NCBI GenBank assembly: GCA_013003255.1
Contig: JABDJZ010000055.1
Location: forward strand, 1 to 7,008
Direction of reading: 5' to 3'
Origin: Rhodothermales bacterium
GTDB taxonomy: Bacteria; Bacteroidota; Rhodothermia; Rhodothermales; UBA10348
DNA: 7,008 bases
The position numbers and the translations under genes were made by a program. Shown here piece after piece: positions 6,617 to 7,008 of the stretch; within the stretch, counting starts at the first letter, position 1; every line of letters begins with the position of its first letter. The notes under the pieces are model-generated. The model worked only from the letters and a program-made list of their open reading frames with translations, was not told where the DNA came from and did no database searches.

Positions 6617-7008
6617 TTGGATTCGATAACCCAGATTGCACTCGGCGCAGCCGTAGGAGAAGCTGTGGCCGGGCGTCATGCCGGTTGGCGCGGTGCTGCC
6701 TGGGGCGCGGTCCTGGGCACGCTGCCGGATCTGGACATCGTGGCGTACCCGTTCCTCGATTCGGTGGGGGAGTTAGCGTTCCATCGCGGAATCACGCACT
6801 CCCTGTTCTTCGCCGTGCTGCTGACCCCCATCGTGGGCGCGGCCCTGGCGCGGCTGCATCGACGGCAGGAGGCCCCGCCCCGACAATGGCGGTGGTTGGT
6901 CTTCCTTGTGATCCTGACGCACATCCTCCTGGACTGCTTCACGGTATACGGGACGCAGGTTCTGCAGCCATTTTCCGACTACCCGGTGTCCTGGAATGCG
7001 CTGTTCAT
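6617..7008 (+). CDS. Membrane-bound metal-dependent hydrolase, YdjM/PF04307 family (3' end outside window)
   Basis: I translated 130 codons by hand from the TTG at 6617 to the right edge. The start is chosen because the protein then opens with MDSITQIALGAAVGEAV, the conserved N-terminus of this family; no in-frame ATG fits. Family motifs follow: GTLPDLD (34-40), HRGITHS (56-62), then THILLDCFTVYGT (101-113) with a Pro at 118. The clustered His and Asp residues (D38, D40, H56, H61, H102, D106) are likely metal ligands. Hydrophobic stretches near 63-78 and 93-106 fit inner-membrane helices. E. coli YdjM is LexA-regulated, but no LexA-like site is evident here. The catalytic substrate is not established. 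The frame has no stop for over 120 bp upstream, so a longer N-terminus is possible but unlikely. No Shine-Dalgarno motif is seen. Confidence 0.88.
   Translation, partial: MDSITQIALGAAVGEAVAGRHAGWRGAAWGAVLGTLPDLDIVAYPFLDSVGELAFHRGITHSLFFAVLLTPIVGAALARLHRRQEAPPRQWRWLVFLVILTHILLDCFTVYGTQVLQPFSDYPVSWNALF

Noticed and set aside
6491..6679. Upstream ATG extension of the choice-of-anchor B gene to 6679
   Set aside because: It places 63 residues before a good signal peptide and overlaps the hydrolase gene on the opposite strand.

Overview
The window comes from a high-GC bacterium (clearly GC-rich by eye), most likely a member of the Rhodothermota or a related Bacteroidota lineage. The main clue is the plus-strand gene joining a carboxypeptidase-like regulatory domain to a DUF5686-type outer-membrane protein, a combination typical of Bacteroidota. 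Supporting clues are a choice-of-anchor B (LVIVD repeat) protein, the near absence of Shine-Dalgarno motifs, and the high GC, which points away from ordinary low-GC Bacteroidia. This placement is inference. No RNA genes, transposons, CRISPR arrays or prophage genes were seen.

Layout. The left part (1-1656, minus strand) is a two-gene operon: a TetR-type regulator followed, with an ATGA overlap, by an ABC1/AarF/UbiB-family atypical kinase that runs off the left edge. Diverging from it across a 97-bp gap is the plus-strand gene for the DUF5686-like outer-membrane protein (1754-4099, GTG start). That gap carries a perfect 7-bp inverted repeat beside the TetR start codon, a likely operator, and a short hairpin with a cUACGg tetraloop. 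A 72-bp convergent gap with a GC-rich stem-loop follows.

Next comes a minus-strand secreted protein (4172-6490) that reads as two tandem seven-bladed beta-propellers: seven FG-GAP_2-type repeats, then the choice-of-anchor B/LVIVD domain. A divergent 126-bp gap with several palindromes separates it from a plus-strand membrane-bound metal-dependent hydrolase of the YdjM (PF04307) family, which begins at a TTG codon and is cut by the right edge.

Taken together, the genes look like housekeeping and envelope functions: a quinone/lipid-associated kinase with its regulator, an outer-membrane barrel, a secreted double propeller and an inner-membrane hydrolase. I see no defence system or mobile island. 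The best candidates for something new are the TetR-centred divergent promoter and the twin-propeller protein, whose second propeller shows histidines at the same position in four successive blades.
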